DNA from: Bacillus sp. MM2020_4
Lineage (GTDB): Bacteria; Bacillota; Bacilli; Bacillales; Cytobacillaceae
Assembly: GCF_011250555.1 (NCBI RefSeq)
Contig: NZ_JAANMZ010000002.1
Location: 280,019 to 344,018 of the forward strand
Length of the DNA: 64,000 nt
Reading direction: 5' to 3'
Shown: positions 56,811 through 64,000 of the stretch, in pieces
Position numbering within the stretch: position 1 is the first letter of the stretch
How the letters are laid out: the number at the start of each line of letters is the position of its first letter
Position numbers and translations under genes: made by a program
Notes under the pieces: generated by a model
Databases searched by the model: none
Told to the model about the DNA's origin: nothing
Seen by the model: the letters and a program-made list of their open reading frames with translations, nothing else

Positions 56811-58133
56811 TCACAATGAAATTGCATTATTTTTCAAATATTTGCTTAAATATGGTTTTGCTTCAGAAATAAAATAAAGAGAACCTGTGATGACAAGGAT
56901 ATCGGAAGCTTCTAGATCCTGAATTTCTTCAAGAAGAAAGGATTGCCAGTTATCCACTGCTAGTTTGTTTTCGGAACCGCTAAGCTTAAGCAACTCCTCT
57001 GCACTAGCCGCACGCGAAAATTCAAAGCTGACAAAAGTAATCTGGTTCGCAATTTGATCAAGCTTGCTAATCATTTCATCTAGTTTTTTATCCTTTAGAG
57101 CAGCAAATACAATTTTGATAAACCGATCACTGTAGCGTGATGATAGTTCCTTGGTTAATGCCGTTATTCCTTCGTCATTATGGGCACCATCAATAATGAC
57201 GAGCGGATTTTCTGATAGAACTTCAAATCTTCCAGGCCAATAGGCTTGTTTTAATCCTGCTCGAATGGATTGCTCCGTGACCGCGAAATAGCCCTTCTCA
57301 TTCAAATACTGAGCAGATAAAACGGCCAGAGCTGCATTTTCGGTTTGATGCTGACCAATCATACTGATCTCAAGTTGTTTTAGGGGTTGCGGCTGTGTTT
57401 CTAGGGTGAACTGCTCACCTCTAGCAAGCGATTCATGTCCACTTAATGTAAATTCATGATTTAATCTAGTAATTGGTGCTGACTTTTTATCGGCTTGCTC
57501 CTCAATTACCTTTAGAGCTTCCAAGTGTTTGACCGCTGTATAAATGGGGGTTTTCTCTTTAATAATTCCAGCTTTTTCAAAGGCAATTTTCTCATAGGTG
57601 TTTCCTAGAATGTTGGTATGGTCGAGTCCAATATTTGTAATGATAGAGACGAGTGGCTGAATAATATTTGTCGAATCAAATCGTCCGCCAAGACCTACTT
57701 CAAAAATGACAATATCCACCTTTTTTATCATCGCAAAAAAATAGAATGCCATGGCGGTAATGACTTCGAACTCGGTTGGGCCCCCCAATTCGGTTTCCTC
57801 TAATTCATCCGCCAACGGACGAATGACATTTGCTAGCTGCAATAATTCCTCATCACTAATCGGATTCCCGTTGACACTAATCCGCTCATTAAACTGTTCT
57901 ATATATGGTGAAGTAAATGTACCGACTGTATATCCCCCTGCTTGGAGGATGGACCGTAAAAAGGTGACAGTTGAGCCTTTGCCATTTGTTCCGCCAATAT
58001 GGACCGCTTTGATTTTATTTTCAGGATTGTCTAGCCGCTCCATCATCCGCTCCATTCGTTTTAAACCAGGTTTAATGCCTAATCGTAGCCTTGCATGGAT
58101 CCAGTCTAGGGCTTCTTGATATGTAGTAAACAT
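56811..58133 (-). CDS. folC: Bifunctional folylpolyglutamate/dihydrofolate synthase
   Basis: The 440-residue Mur-ligase-like protein has the ATP loop GTNGKGSTVTFLR (about 48-60), the FTSPYIEQFNERI motif, the GLGGRFDSTN signature and LVIIDGAHND. It adds glutamate to folates. AAGGGGTG precedes ATG. It follows valS, as in B. subtilis. Confidence 0.96.
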   Translation of the reverse strand: MFTTYQEALDWIHARLRLGIKPGLKRMERMMERLDNPENKIKAVHIGGTNGKGSTVTFLRSILQAGGYTVGTFTSPYIEQFNERISVNGNPISDEELLQLANVIRPLADELEETELGGPTEFEVITAMAFYFFAMIKKVDIVIFEVGLGGRFDSTNIIQPLVSIITNIGLDHTNILGNTYEKIAFEKAGIIKEKTPIYTAVKHLEALKVIEEQADKKSAPITRLNHEFTLSGHESLARGEQFTLETQPQPLKQLEISMIGQHQTENAALAVLSAQYLNEKGYFAVTEQSIRAGLKQAYWPGRFEVLSENPLVIIDGAHNDEGITALTKELSSRYSDRFIKIVFAALKDKKLDEMISKLDQIANQITFVSFEFSRAASAEELLKLSGSENKLAVDNWQSFLLEEIQDLEASDILVITGSLYFISEAKPYLSKYLKNNAISL

Positions 58134-58159
58134 TTTTGTAACACCCCTTTTTAATATAA

Positions 58160-58193
58160 GTAAGACGAATCCATTGCTGAATTCGCCTCTTAC
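58160..58193 (-). terminator. Hairpin between valS and folC
   Basis: On the minus strand GTAAGAGGCGAAT pairs with ATTCGTCTTAC (imperfect) around a 10-base loop. The T tract is poor, so it may be an intercistronic structure with only partial termination. Confidence 0.35.
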
Positions 58194-58199
58194 TGCTTA

Positions 58200-60842
58200 T
58201 TATCCTCTTAATTCTTTAATTCGAGCCTCGACAATGCTTCTCTTTTCGAGATAATCCTGCTCTTTGGCACGTTCTTCGGCAACCACACTGTCAGGTGCTT
58301 TTTTCATGAAGCCTTCATTGCTTAATTTCTTTTGAACTCTGTCTACCTCTTTATTTAATTTATCATATTCTTTTTCAAGACGGGCAATTTCTTCATCGAT
58401 ATTAATTAATCCTTCAAGCGGCAAGATGATTTCTAAGCCTGTCACTACAGCGGTCATTGCTTTTTCAGGTGCCTCAATATCTACACCCATTTGCAATTCC
58501 TCCGGATTACAGAAGCGTTCAATATAGCTGCGATTGTTTTCAATAGCTTTTAGAACGGCTTCATCCTTCGCCTTAACTAACATTTTGATTTTCTTGCTCA
58601 TTGGCGTATTTACCTCTGCACGGATATTGCGTACAGCGCGAATCATTTCCATGAGAAGCTTCATTTCCCCGGCTGCCTGGTCATTGGATAGTTCTGGATT
58701 TACTACCGGCCATGCAGCAGTTGTAATCGACTCACCCTTGTGAGGAAGATTCTGCCAAATTTCCTCGGTAATGAATGGCATGAACGGATGCAGCAAGCGC
58801 ATGGTGTTATCTAAAACATGGGCTAGAATAGAACGGGTTGTTTTCTTCGCTGCTTCATCTTCACCGTACAGCGGAAGCTTCGCCATTTCGATATACCAAT
58901 CACAGAAGTCATCCCAGATAAAGTTATATAAGGCACGACCCACTTCACCAAATTCATAACGCTCTGAAAGTTTTGTCACGTGCTCAATCGTTTCGTTTAA
59001 GCGAGTTAAAATCCACTTATCCGCAACAGACTTTTCACCGCTAAAATCAATTTCATCATATGTCATGCCATCCATATTCATTAACGCGAAACGGGAAGCA
59101 TTCCAAATCTTATTAGCGAAGTTCCAAGTTGATTCTACTTTTTCAAAACTAAAGCGTAAATCCTGGCCTGGTGAGCTTCCGGTTGATAGGAAGTATCTTA
59201 GGGCATCGGCACCATATTTTTCGATGACATCCATTGGGTCAACACCATTTCCAAGTGATTTACTCATCTTACGTCCTTGTTCATCACGAACGAGACCGTG
59301 AATCAGAACATCTTTGAATGGACGGTCGCCAGTAAATTCAATACTTTGGAAAATCATTCGTGATACCCAGAAAAAGATGATATCGTAACCTGTTACCAAT
59401 GCGTCTGTAGGAAAATAACGTTTGTAATCAGCCGCTTCTTGATTTGGCCAACCCATTGTTGAAAAAGGCCATAACGCTGAGCTGAACCATGTATCTAAAA
59501 CATCATTGTCCTGGTTCCAATTTTCTTCATCGGCTGGTGCTTCAAGGCCAACATAAACTTCTCCCGTTTCCTTGTGGTACCAAGCAGGAATCCGGTGACC
59601 CCACCAAAGCTGTCTAGAAATACACCAGTCACGGATATTTTCCATCCACCGTAAATACGTTTTTTCAAAACGGTCCGGAACAAAGTTTACTTTATTTTCT
59701 TTGTCTTGCAAGGCAATCGCTTCATCTGCAAGTGGCTGCATTTTTACAAACCATTGTGTTGAAAGGTATGGCTCAACAACCGCACCACTGCGTTCAGAGT
59801 GGCCAACAGAATGCAAATGATCTTCTATTTTGAAAAGAACACCTAGTTCTTGAAGGTCTTTAACGATTTGCTTACGACATGCAAAACGGTCTAGCCCTTG
59901 ATATTTACCTGCCTTAGCATTCATCGAGCCGTCCTCGTTCATGACAAGTACACGCTCAAGATTATGGCGGTTACCGACTTCAAAGTCATTCGGGTCGTGT
60001 GCAGGCGTAATTTTTACGGCACCTGAGCCAAAATCCATATCCACATAATCGTCGCCCACGATTGGGATTTCGCGGCCAACGATTGGCAGAATGACTGTTT
60101 TTCCGATGAGGTGCTTGTAACGGTCATCTTCCGGATGTACCGCAACAGCCGTATCACCAAGCATTGTTTCCGGACGAGTGGTTGCAATTTCAATGTGGCC
60201 GGTGCCATCTGCCAATGGGTATCTTAGGTGATAAAAGGCACCTTGAACATCCTTGTAAATGACTTCAATATCAGATATAGCTGTTTTTGTCGACGGATCC
60301 CAGTTAATAATATACTCCCCGCGGTAGATAAGGCCTTTTTTATAAAGGGTGACGAATACTTCCTTAACAGCGTCTGATAAGCCTTCGTCAAGGGTAAAAC
60401 GCTCGCGGCTGTAATCAAGACCGAGACCTAGCTTTGACCATTGCTGACGGATGTGGGATGCATATTCTTCCTTCCACTTCCATGTTTCCTCAACGAATTT
60501 TTCACGACCTAAATCGTAACGACTTTTGCCTTCGCTGCGAAGCTTTTCTTCAACCTTTGCTTGTGTAGCAATTCCGGCGTGATCCATTCCTGGAAGCCAT
60601 AGTACATCATAGCCTTGCATCCGTTTCATGCGCGTTAGGATATCTTGAAGTGTTGTATCCCATGCATGGCCAAGATGCAGTTTACCGGTAACATTTGGCG
60701 GTGGGATTACAATTGTATATGGCTCTTTGCCTTCATCATCTTTTGCTTCGAAAAACTTACCTTGTAACCACCAGTCATAACGACCCTTTTCAATCGATTG
60801 CGGATCGTATTTGGTCGGCATGGTTAATTCTTTTGTTTCCAT
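58200..60842 (-). CDS. valS: Valyl-tRNA synthetase
   Basis: The 880-residue class I synthetase has the HIGH motif in [12 protein letters not shown] (about 49-60), the CP1 editing domain ([19 protein letters not shown]), KMSKS ([14 protein letters not shown], about 524), an anticodon-binding domain and the C-terminal coiled coil ([19 protein letters not shown]). It charges tRNA-Val. AAGGAGG precedes the ATG. A T-box leader controls it. Confidence 0.98.
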   Translation of the reverse strand: METKELTMPTKYDPQSIEKGRYDWWLQGKFFEAKDDEGKEPYTIVIPPPNVTGKLHLGHAWDTTLQDILTRMKRMQGYDVLWLPGMDHAGIATQAKVEEKLRSEGKSRYDLGREKFVEETWKWKEEYASHIRQQWSKLGLGLDYSRERFTLDEGLSDAVKEVFVTLYKKGLIYRGEYIINWDPSTKTAISDIEVIYKDVQGAFYHLRYPLADGTGHIEIATTRPETMLGDTAVAVHPEDDRYKHLIGKTVILPIVGREIPIVGDDYVDMDFGSGAVKITPAHDPNDFEVGNRHNLERVLVMNEDGSMNAKAGKYQGLDRFACRKQIVKDLQELGVLFKIEDHLHSVGHSERSGAVVEPYLSTQWFVKMQPLADEAIALQDKENKVNFVPDRFEKTYLRWMENIRDWCISRQLWWGHRIPAWYHKETGEVYVGLEAPADEENWNQDNDVLDTWFSSALWPFSTMGWPNQEAADYKRYFPTDALVTGYDIIFFWVSRMIFQSIEFTGDRPFKDVLIHGLVRDEQGRKMSKSLGNGVDPMDVIEKYGADALRYFLSTGSSPGQDLRFSFEKVESTWNFANKIWNASRFALMNMDGMTYDEIDFSGEKSVADKWILTRLNETIEHVTKLSERYEFGEVGRALYNFIWDDFCDWYIEMAKLPLYGEDEAAKKTTRSILAHVLDNTMRLLHPFMPFITEEIWQNLPHKGESITTAAWPVVNPELSNDQAAGEMKLLMEMIRAVRNIRAEVNTPMSKKIKMLVKAKDEAVLKAIENNRSYIERFCNPEELQMGVDIEAPEKAMTAVVTGLEIILPLEGLINIDEEIARLEKEYDKLNKEVDRVQKKLSNEGFMKKAPDSVVAEERAKEQDYLEKRSIVEARIKELRG

Positions 60843-60862
60843 TTAAAATTCCTCCTTCAAAC

Positions 60863-60902
60863 ATAAAAACCCCATTCGTCATAAAAGGACGAATGGAGTT
60901 TG
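60863..60902 (-). terminator. Attenuator terminator of the valS T-box
   Basis: On the minus strand AACTCCATTCGTC pairs with GACGAATGGGGTT around a short loop, followed by TTT. It is the conditional terminator of the T-box, about 20 bases before valS. Confidence 0.85.
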
Positions 60903-61125
60903 CTTCGCGGTACCACCTTTTTTCCAATCAAAAAACATGATTGGCTCTTAAATCAGATAACGGATTTCATCCGTCCTCAACTACTGGGGCAAATTTTGGC
61001 CTGTTCGCAGAAGAAGCTCATGGGCGACATTCCGACTTTCCTCTTAAGAAATCTCTCAGCAACTGATTTCCCTCTCTTGAAGCAGGATGGTATCGTACTC
61101 TTCCCTGTCTTTGCTTTTGTTTTTA
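60863..61125 (-). ncRNA. T-box leader of valS
   Basis: The minus-strand leader carries the T-box bulge core AAGGTGGTACCGCG (TGGTACCGCG at 60915-60906), the antiterminator/terminator pair, and a long 5' stem I region with AGAGAGGGAAATCAG. A GTC in GAATGTCGCC is a plausible valine specifier codon, though I did not fold it. Uncharged tRNA-Val would allow readthrough. Confidence 0.92.
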
Positions 61126-61137
61126 AATTATATTGTT

Positions 61138-61167
61138 ATACTACCCAAAAAAGGGGATTCACGTCAA
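61138..61167 (-). promoter_or_regulatory. Sigma-A-like promoter of valS
   Basis: TTGACG and TAGTAT are 18 bases apart on the minus strand, just upstream of the T-box. With the T-box this accounts for most of the 433-base gap 60843-61275. Confidence 0.5.
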
Positions 61168-61275
61168 TCATGATCGCCAAATTTTTTATAATTTATACTA
61201 TATGCATATTTACAGGGAACAAACTGGGTGATTTGAATATACTTAAGTAATGTCATATTTTTAGGGGAGGTCACA

Positions 61276-61467
61276 GTGAAGAGAAATTTTAACAACTACA
61301 AACACCGTCCCTGGTTCAGAACCTTTCGGAGGTTCTGCGGACAATTAATAGTACCGTTTGTGATTTTTCAATTCATTCGAACGATTTTTCTACCGACCGT
61401 CTTTGATGTATTATTGTTATCGTTTTTTATTGTTATTGCGATTTCAATCTATTTTGATATTATGTAA
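61276..61467 (+). CDS. Small membrane protein of unknown function
   Basis: The 63-residue protein has a basic aromatic N-terminus (KRNFNNYKHRPWFRTFRRF) and two hydrophobic segments (LIVPFVIFQFIRTIFLP; VLLLSFFIVIAISIYF). GGGGAGG lies 6 bases before the GTG start, and a terminator hairpin starts at its stop codon. These two signals support a real gene although I recognise no family. It is on the opposite strand to its neighbours valS and ysxE. Confidence 0.72.
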   Translation: MKRNFNNYKHRPWFRTFRRFCGQLIVPFVIFQFIRTIFLPTVFDVLLLSFFIVIAISIYFDIM

Positions 61468-61515
61468 GGAGCCCTTAAAGCAGGTGACTACTGCGGCTGG
61501 GCTCCTTCTTTTGCC
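61466..61515 (+). terminator. Terminator of the small membrane-protein gene
   Basis: AAGGAGCCC pairs with GGGCTCCTT; inner AGCAG/CTGC may extend it; CTTTTG follows. It overlaps the 3' end of ysxE and may work in both directions. Confidence 0.65.
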
Positions 61516-62525
61516 TGCTTCTGCTGGTTTTCGATTTCCGTCATCCTCATCACGATATACTCAGAATTTTTCAAATGCCAATAACGGTGCTGCAGCTGGC
61601 GTACAAATTTCATTTCATTCTTTGGTCGCGGTTTGCGATAATAGCTTTCAGCCACTTGCATGATGGGAATAGGCAGTGCTAAATAGCTGTTAAATAATAA
61701 TTTCTCATCCTCTTTATAAGGAAAGTATTTAAAATAATGGTATACCCAATCAAGGGCGGTATCATTCCGTTTTGGACTGGTATTTAGGGCCCGTGATAAA
61801 AAGGGAAGGAGATCATGAATCGGTGAGCCGTACCGGGCATTTTCAAAATTAATGAAAAAGCCATACCCCCGATCATCATAGAGAAAATGCTCCGATGACA
61901 ATTTTCCGTGCGTAATCACCATCCGAGCCTTGTCATTTTCTTTTGTGGTCTCATACCATTCTTCAAATTTTGTTTTTGAAAAACGCAATGCCTGGCTTAT
62001 TTCGTTGTAATATAAGCAGTATAGCAATTCAAACGGTGACATATATGTTCTTTTCTCACATTCATCCATGAAGCCGTCAAGAAATTCTTGATGTTTTTCT
62101 AGCTGTTGAATCGTTTTTTCATAATGCTCTGTTCGTTCTTCTTGGCCGACCGTGATTTCTTTAGCCGACAAGGTATGAAGCCTTGCTAATTCTCGAAAAA
62201 GCTGCTGGCTTTTGTGTTCTCGATCTTCCTTCTGATCGTTCGGCATCCACGGCATAAGATAATAAAGATTGTTTTCATGTAAAACCGCATACCTACCATC
62301 CATCGTCGGGTAAATCGGGACAATCCTGTTAAACCCCTTTTGGTATAGAAGGTGAACATGACGGATAAAATCCGTCCCGGTATTGGGGGAGATTTTTTTT
62401 AATGCAAAGGTTCCTTTGTTCGAGTAAATCTTTTGGACAATGCCGTAATCCTCAACAAAATAAGGCTCGACAAGGTAATTTTTTAATATGGGTGAAACAG
62501 ATTCTAACCGGTTCGAGTCACTCAT
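61488..62525 (-). CDS. ysxE: Spore coat protein YsxE, kinase-like
   Basis: The 345-residue protein belongs to the CotS/YutH kinase-like family. Key residues are changed: HGKLSSEHF where active members have HGDxxxxN, and FINFENA where they have IDFE/D. It is thus likely a pseudokinase. YsxE depends on SpoVID for coat localisation in B. subtilis, in line with spoVID directly upstream. A terminator-like hairpin lies between the two genes. Confidence 0.88.
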   Translation of the reverse strand: MSDSNRLESVSPILKNYLVEPYFVEDYGIVQKIYSNKGTFALKKISPNTGTDFIRHVHLLYQKGFNRIVPIYPTMDGRYAVLHENNLYYLMPWMPNDQKEDREHKSQQLFRELARLHTLSAKEITVGQEERTEHYEKTIQQLEKHQEFLDGFMDECEKRTYMSPFELLYCLYYNEISQALRFSKTKFEEWYETTKENDKARMVITHGKLSSEHFLYDDRGYGFFINFENARYGSPIHDLLPFLSRALNTSPKRNDTALDWVYHYFKYFPYKEDEKLLFNSYLALPIPIMQVAESYYRKPRPKNEMKFVRQLQHRYWHLKNSEYIVMRMTEIENQQKQAKEGAQPQ

Positions 62526-62559
62526 GTGATTTCAACTCTTTTCTTAGCAGAAAGGGATT

Positions 62560-62597
62560 CTTTTAAAAGAAGAGCAGGTTCAAAATCACCTGCTCAC
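62560..62597 (-). terminator. Hairpin between spoVID and ysxE
   Basis: On the minus strand GAGCAGGT pairs with ACCTGCTC around an 8-base loop, followed by TTCTTTT. It may terminate part of spoVID transcription before ysxE. Confidence 0.55.
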
Positions 62598-62612
62598 CTT
62601 ATCGTCATTCGA

Positions 62613-63722
62613 TTACTTTTTCGCAAGGGCCCCGGGGATATATAATACTTGACCTTCGTAGACGTCTTGATTCAGTTCCAGATTGTTGATGCGAAGGAGG
62701 TTCTGAACCGTAACATCATAGCGGTCGGCCAGAGTATCGACCGTGTCCCCCTTTTGCACGATACATACCTTTAATTTTGTTTGGCCTGTATTTTCGTCCT
62801 TCCTTGCAAAAAACTCTGTTAGTGTCATCTTCTTCTTTTTACCGGAAAGCTTTTTCTTTACCTTTTTGATCATATCTTCCGAAGAGGACGAGGAAGAACT
62901 TTCTTCTTCAACCTTATGTTTTTTTCCATAATGATGATGTTCCTCCGGCTCAACTTCCACCACAACTTCTTCCTCAACTATTTCCAGTTCAGGTTCTTTC
63001 CTGCCCTCACTCCTCGCTTCTTGGAGGTTCCAGACAGGCTCATAAACTTCTTCTTCCTCTTCTTCATCAAATTCTACCTGGGGCTGGTAGTTGAAAGTCG
63101 GGAATTTCGGCAACACTTCAACAGGTTCTTCTTCTTCCTGCTGTTTTCTTGCTTCCGCTTCAAATAAAAAGTTTTCTTGGAAAGTGCTTTGAACAACTGG
63201 CTGTTCCACTTCTACTTCCTCTTCGTGTTCAGTATTGGAGCGGTGAAGCACTTCATATTCCGGTTCTTCTTCCTGTTGCTGTTGTTGTTCTTGTCCGTAC
63301 AGACCACTGATGGTCAGTTCAGCTGACAACTTCAAGCAACTTCGTTCAGGTAAGGAATAATCAAATGATTCTACAAGGACGTCGATATCATAAATGCTTT
63401 GAATCCGATTATTCGGAATCGTGATATCGACAGGGAATCGATGGGAAAATTCACAGCTTCCCTCTTCTTCGCGTTCTGCTACCCTCTCGACAAATTTCTG
63501 TGAGGTAAATCCTTCATCTTCGCTTACATCGCTAGCTTCGTAACTTTTATATTCGCCGGTGAGTTCCAGCGAACCTCGTATGGTTACGTACTGATCGTTT
63601 TCCTGGATGGTGATGTCGGGGTCTAGGGAAATCGAAATAAGCTCTTCGACTTCCTGTCCTTTTCTAAACCACAGCGACTCCTCCAAGGAAAATCGCAGGC
63701 ACGATTGATTCTCCTGGGACAA
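62613..63722 (-). CDS. spoVID: Stage VI sporulation protein D (coat encasement)
   Basis: The 369-residue protein has a conserved N-terminal beta domain (CLRFSLEESLWFRKGQEVEE; about 1-150), a long Glu/Gln-rich acidic middle with a Lys-rich stretch, and a C-terminal LysM (CIVQKGDTVDTLADRYDV). SpoVID drives coat encasement and binds SafA, also encoded here. AAGGAGG lies 7 bases before a TTG start. Confidence 0.93.
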   Translation of the reverse strand: MSQENQSCLRFSLEESLWFRKGQEVEELISISLDPDITIQENDQYVTIRGSLELTGEYKSYEASDVSEDEGFTSQKFVERVAEREEEGSCEFSHRFPVDITIPNNRIQSIYDIDVLVESFDYSLPERSCLKLSAELTISGLYGQEQQQQQEEEPEYEVLHRSNTEHEEEVEVEQPVVQSTFQENFLFEAEARKQQEEEEPVEVLPKFPTFNYQPQVEFDEEEEEEVYEPVWNLQEARSEGRKEPELEIVEEEVVVEVEPEEHHHYGKKHKVEEESSSSSSSEDMIKKVKKKLSGKKKKMTLTEFFARKDENTGQTKLKVCIVQKGDTVDTLADRYDVTVQNLLRINNLELNQDVYEGQVLYIPGALAKK

Positions 63723-63874
63723 AGCGACTCCTCCTTTCGTATCCTTTACGCAAAATCACTATGTCACTTACACTCTATGAAGTAAGTTTTTTATTTATGA
63801 TAAAAAACAAAAAGGTTGGGGAGAAAAGAATTGTTTTGGGGGCTTCTAACCAAACAAAAAACACCCACTAAAAT

Positions 63875-64000
63875 TGAAGTGCCCCCTGTCAAGTAGACAG
63901 TGGAAATAATAAAAAGGTGCTTAAACGGCTTTAGCTCTATATTCCATAGGGCTGAGGCCGTTTAGTCGTTTTTGATATCTATCATGATTATAGAAATGTA
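63875..64000 (-). mobile_element. End of an IS3-family insertion sequence
   Basis: TGAAGTGCCCCCTGTC near 63875 resembles the terminal repeat of IS150-group elements, followed by a transposase 3' end. The rest is outside the window, so limits and target duplication cannot be seen. The gap 63723-63874 upstream of spoVID shows no other feature. Confidence 0.65.
63921..64000 (-). CDS. IS3-family transposase OrfB, C-terminal end only
   Basis: Reading the minus strand from the edge gives HFYNHDRYQKRLNGLSPMEY, then RAKAV and a TAA stop. The (K)RLNGLSPMEYR motif marks the C-terminus of IS3-family integrase-like transposases. Only 26 codons are in the window, and whether the gene is intact is unknown. 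Confidence 0.82.
   Translation of the reverse strand, partial: HFYNHDRYQKRLNGLSPMEYRAKAV

Overview
The window is chromosomal DNA of an endospore-forming, low-GC Gram-positive bacterium of the family Bacillaceae, of the Neobacillus/Mesobacillus/Bacillus kind. This rests on the many sporulation genes (spoVID, ysxE, spoIIB, spoIVFA/FB, spo0B, safA, coxA, bofC, spoVB), strong AGGAGG-type ribosome binding sites with frequent GTG/TTG starts, a T-box and an L21 leader, and gene order that follows the B. subtilis backbone from valS to relA. Nearly all genes are on the minus strand, so transcription runs from right to left. The genus is an inference.

Right to left: an IS3-family end at the right edge (63875-64000); spoVID and ysxE; a small membrane-protein gene on the plus strand; T-box-controlled valS; folC; and a membrane GAF-GGDEF diguanylate cyclase. 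An accessory block at about 37.4-54.8 kb follows. Then come spoIIB, maf, radC, mreBCD, minCD, spoIVFA/FB, an RNase E/G gene, rplU-prp-rpmA behind an L21 leader, spo0B, obg, pheB, pheA, niaR (plus strand), safA, a CotS-like kinase, coxA, bofC, ruvAB, queA, tgt, yajC, a TIGR04086 protein (plus), a DUF421 protein, spoVB (plus), comN, secDF, recJ, apt, relA, dtd, and a 5'-truncated cell-wall amidase (plus) at the left edge.

The most interesting region is the block between spoIIB and folC, where B. subtilis has only comC. It encodes a complete type IV pilus machine. A long minus-strand operon carries three poorly characterised genes (an acidic membrane protein, a double PRC-barrel protein and a VanW/G5 exported protein), then pilB, pilT, pilC, pilA, prepilin peptidase pilD, pilM, pilN, pilO and a second prepilin. 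It ends at a strong terminator. A divergent plus-strand operon carries three minor-pilin-like genes (PilV-, PilW- and PilX-like); the last is fused to a long bactofilin-like region. It converges on a 948-residue secreted VWA protein with an intact MIDAS, a candidate tip adhesin. PilB keeps a MshEN-type N-terminus with two c-di-GMP-binding-like motifs, and a diguanylate cyclase gene lies next to the locus. This suggests c-di-GMP control of the pilus.

Other notable points: a probable AUC start codon in the TIGR04086 gene; YsxE with substituted catalytic residues beside a second, apparently intact CotS-like kinase in the safA cluster; a nested hairpin covering the coxA ribosome binding site; dispersed palindromic repeats; and good sigma-E-like promoters before spoVB and spoIVFA. 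No rRNA, tRNA or CRISPR array was seen. All assignments come from reading motifs and gene order; no database search was run.
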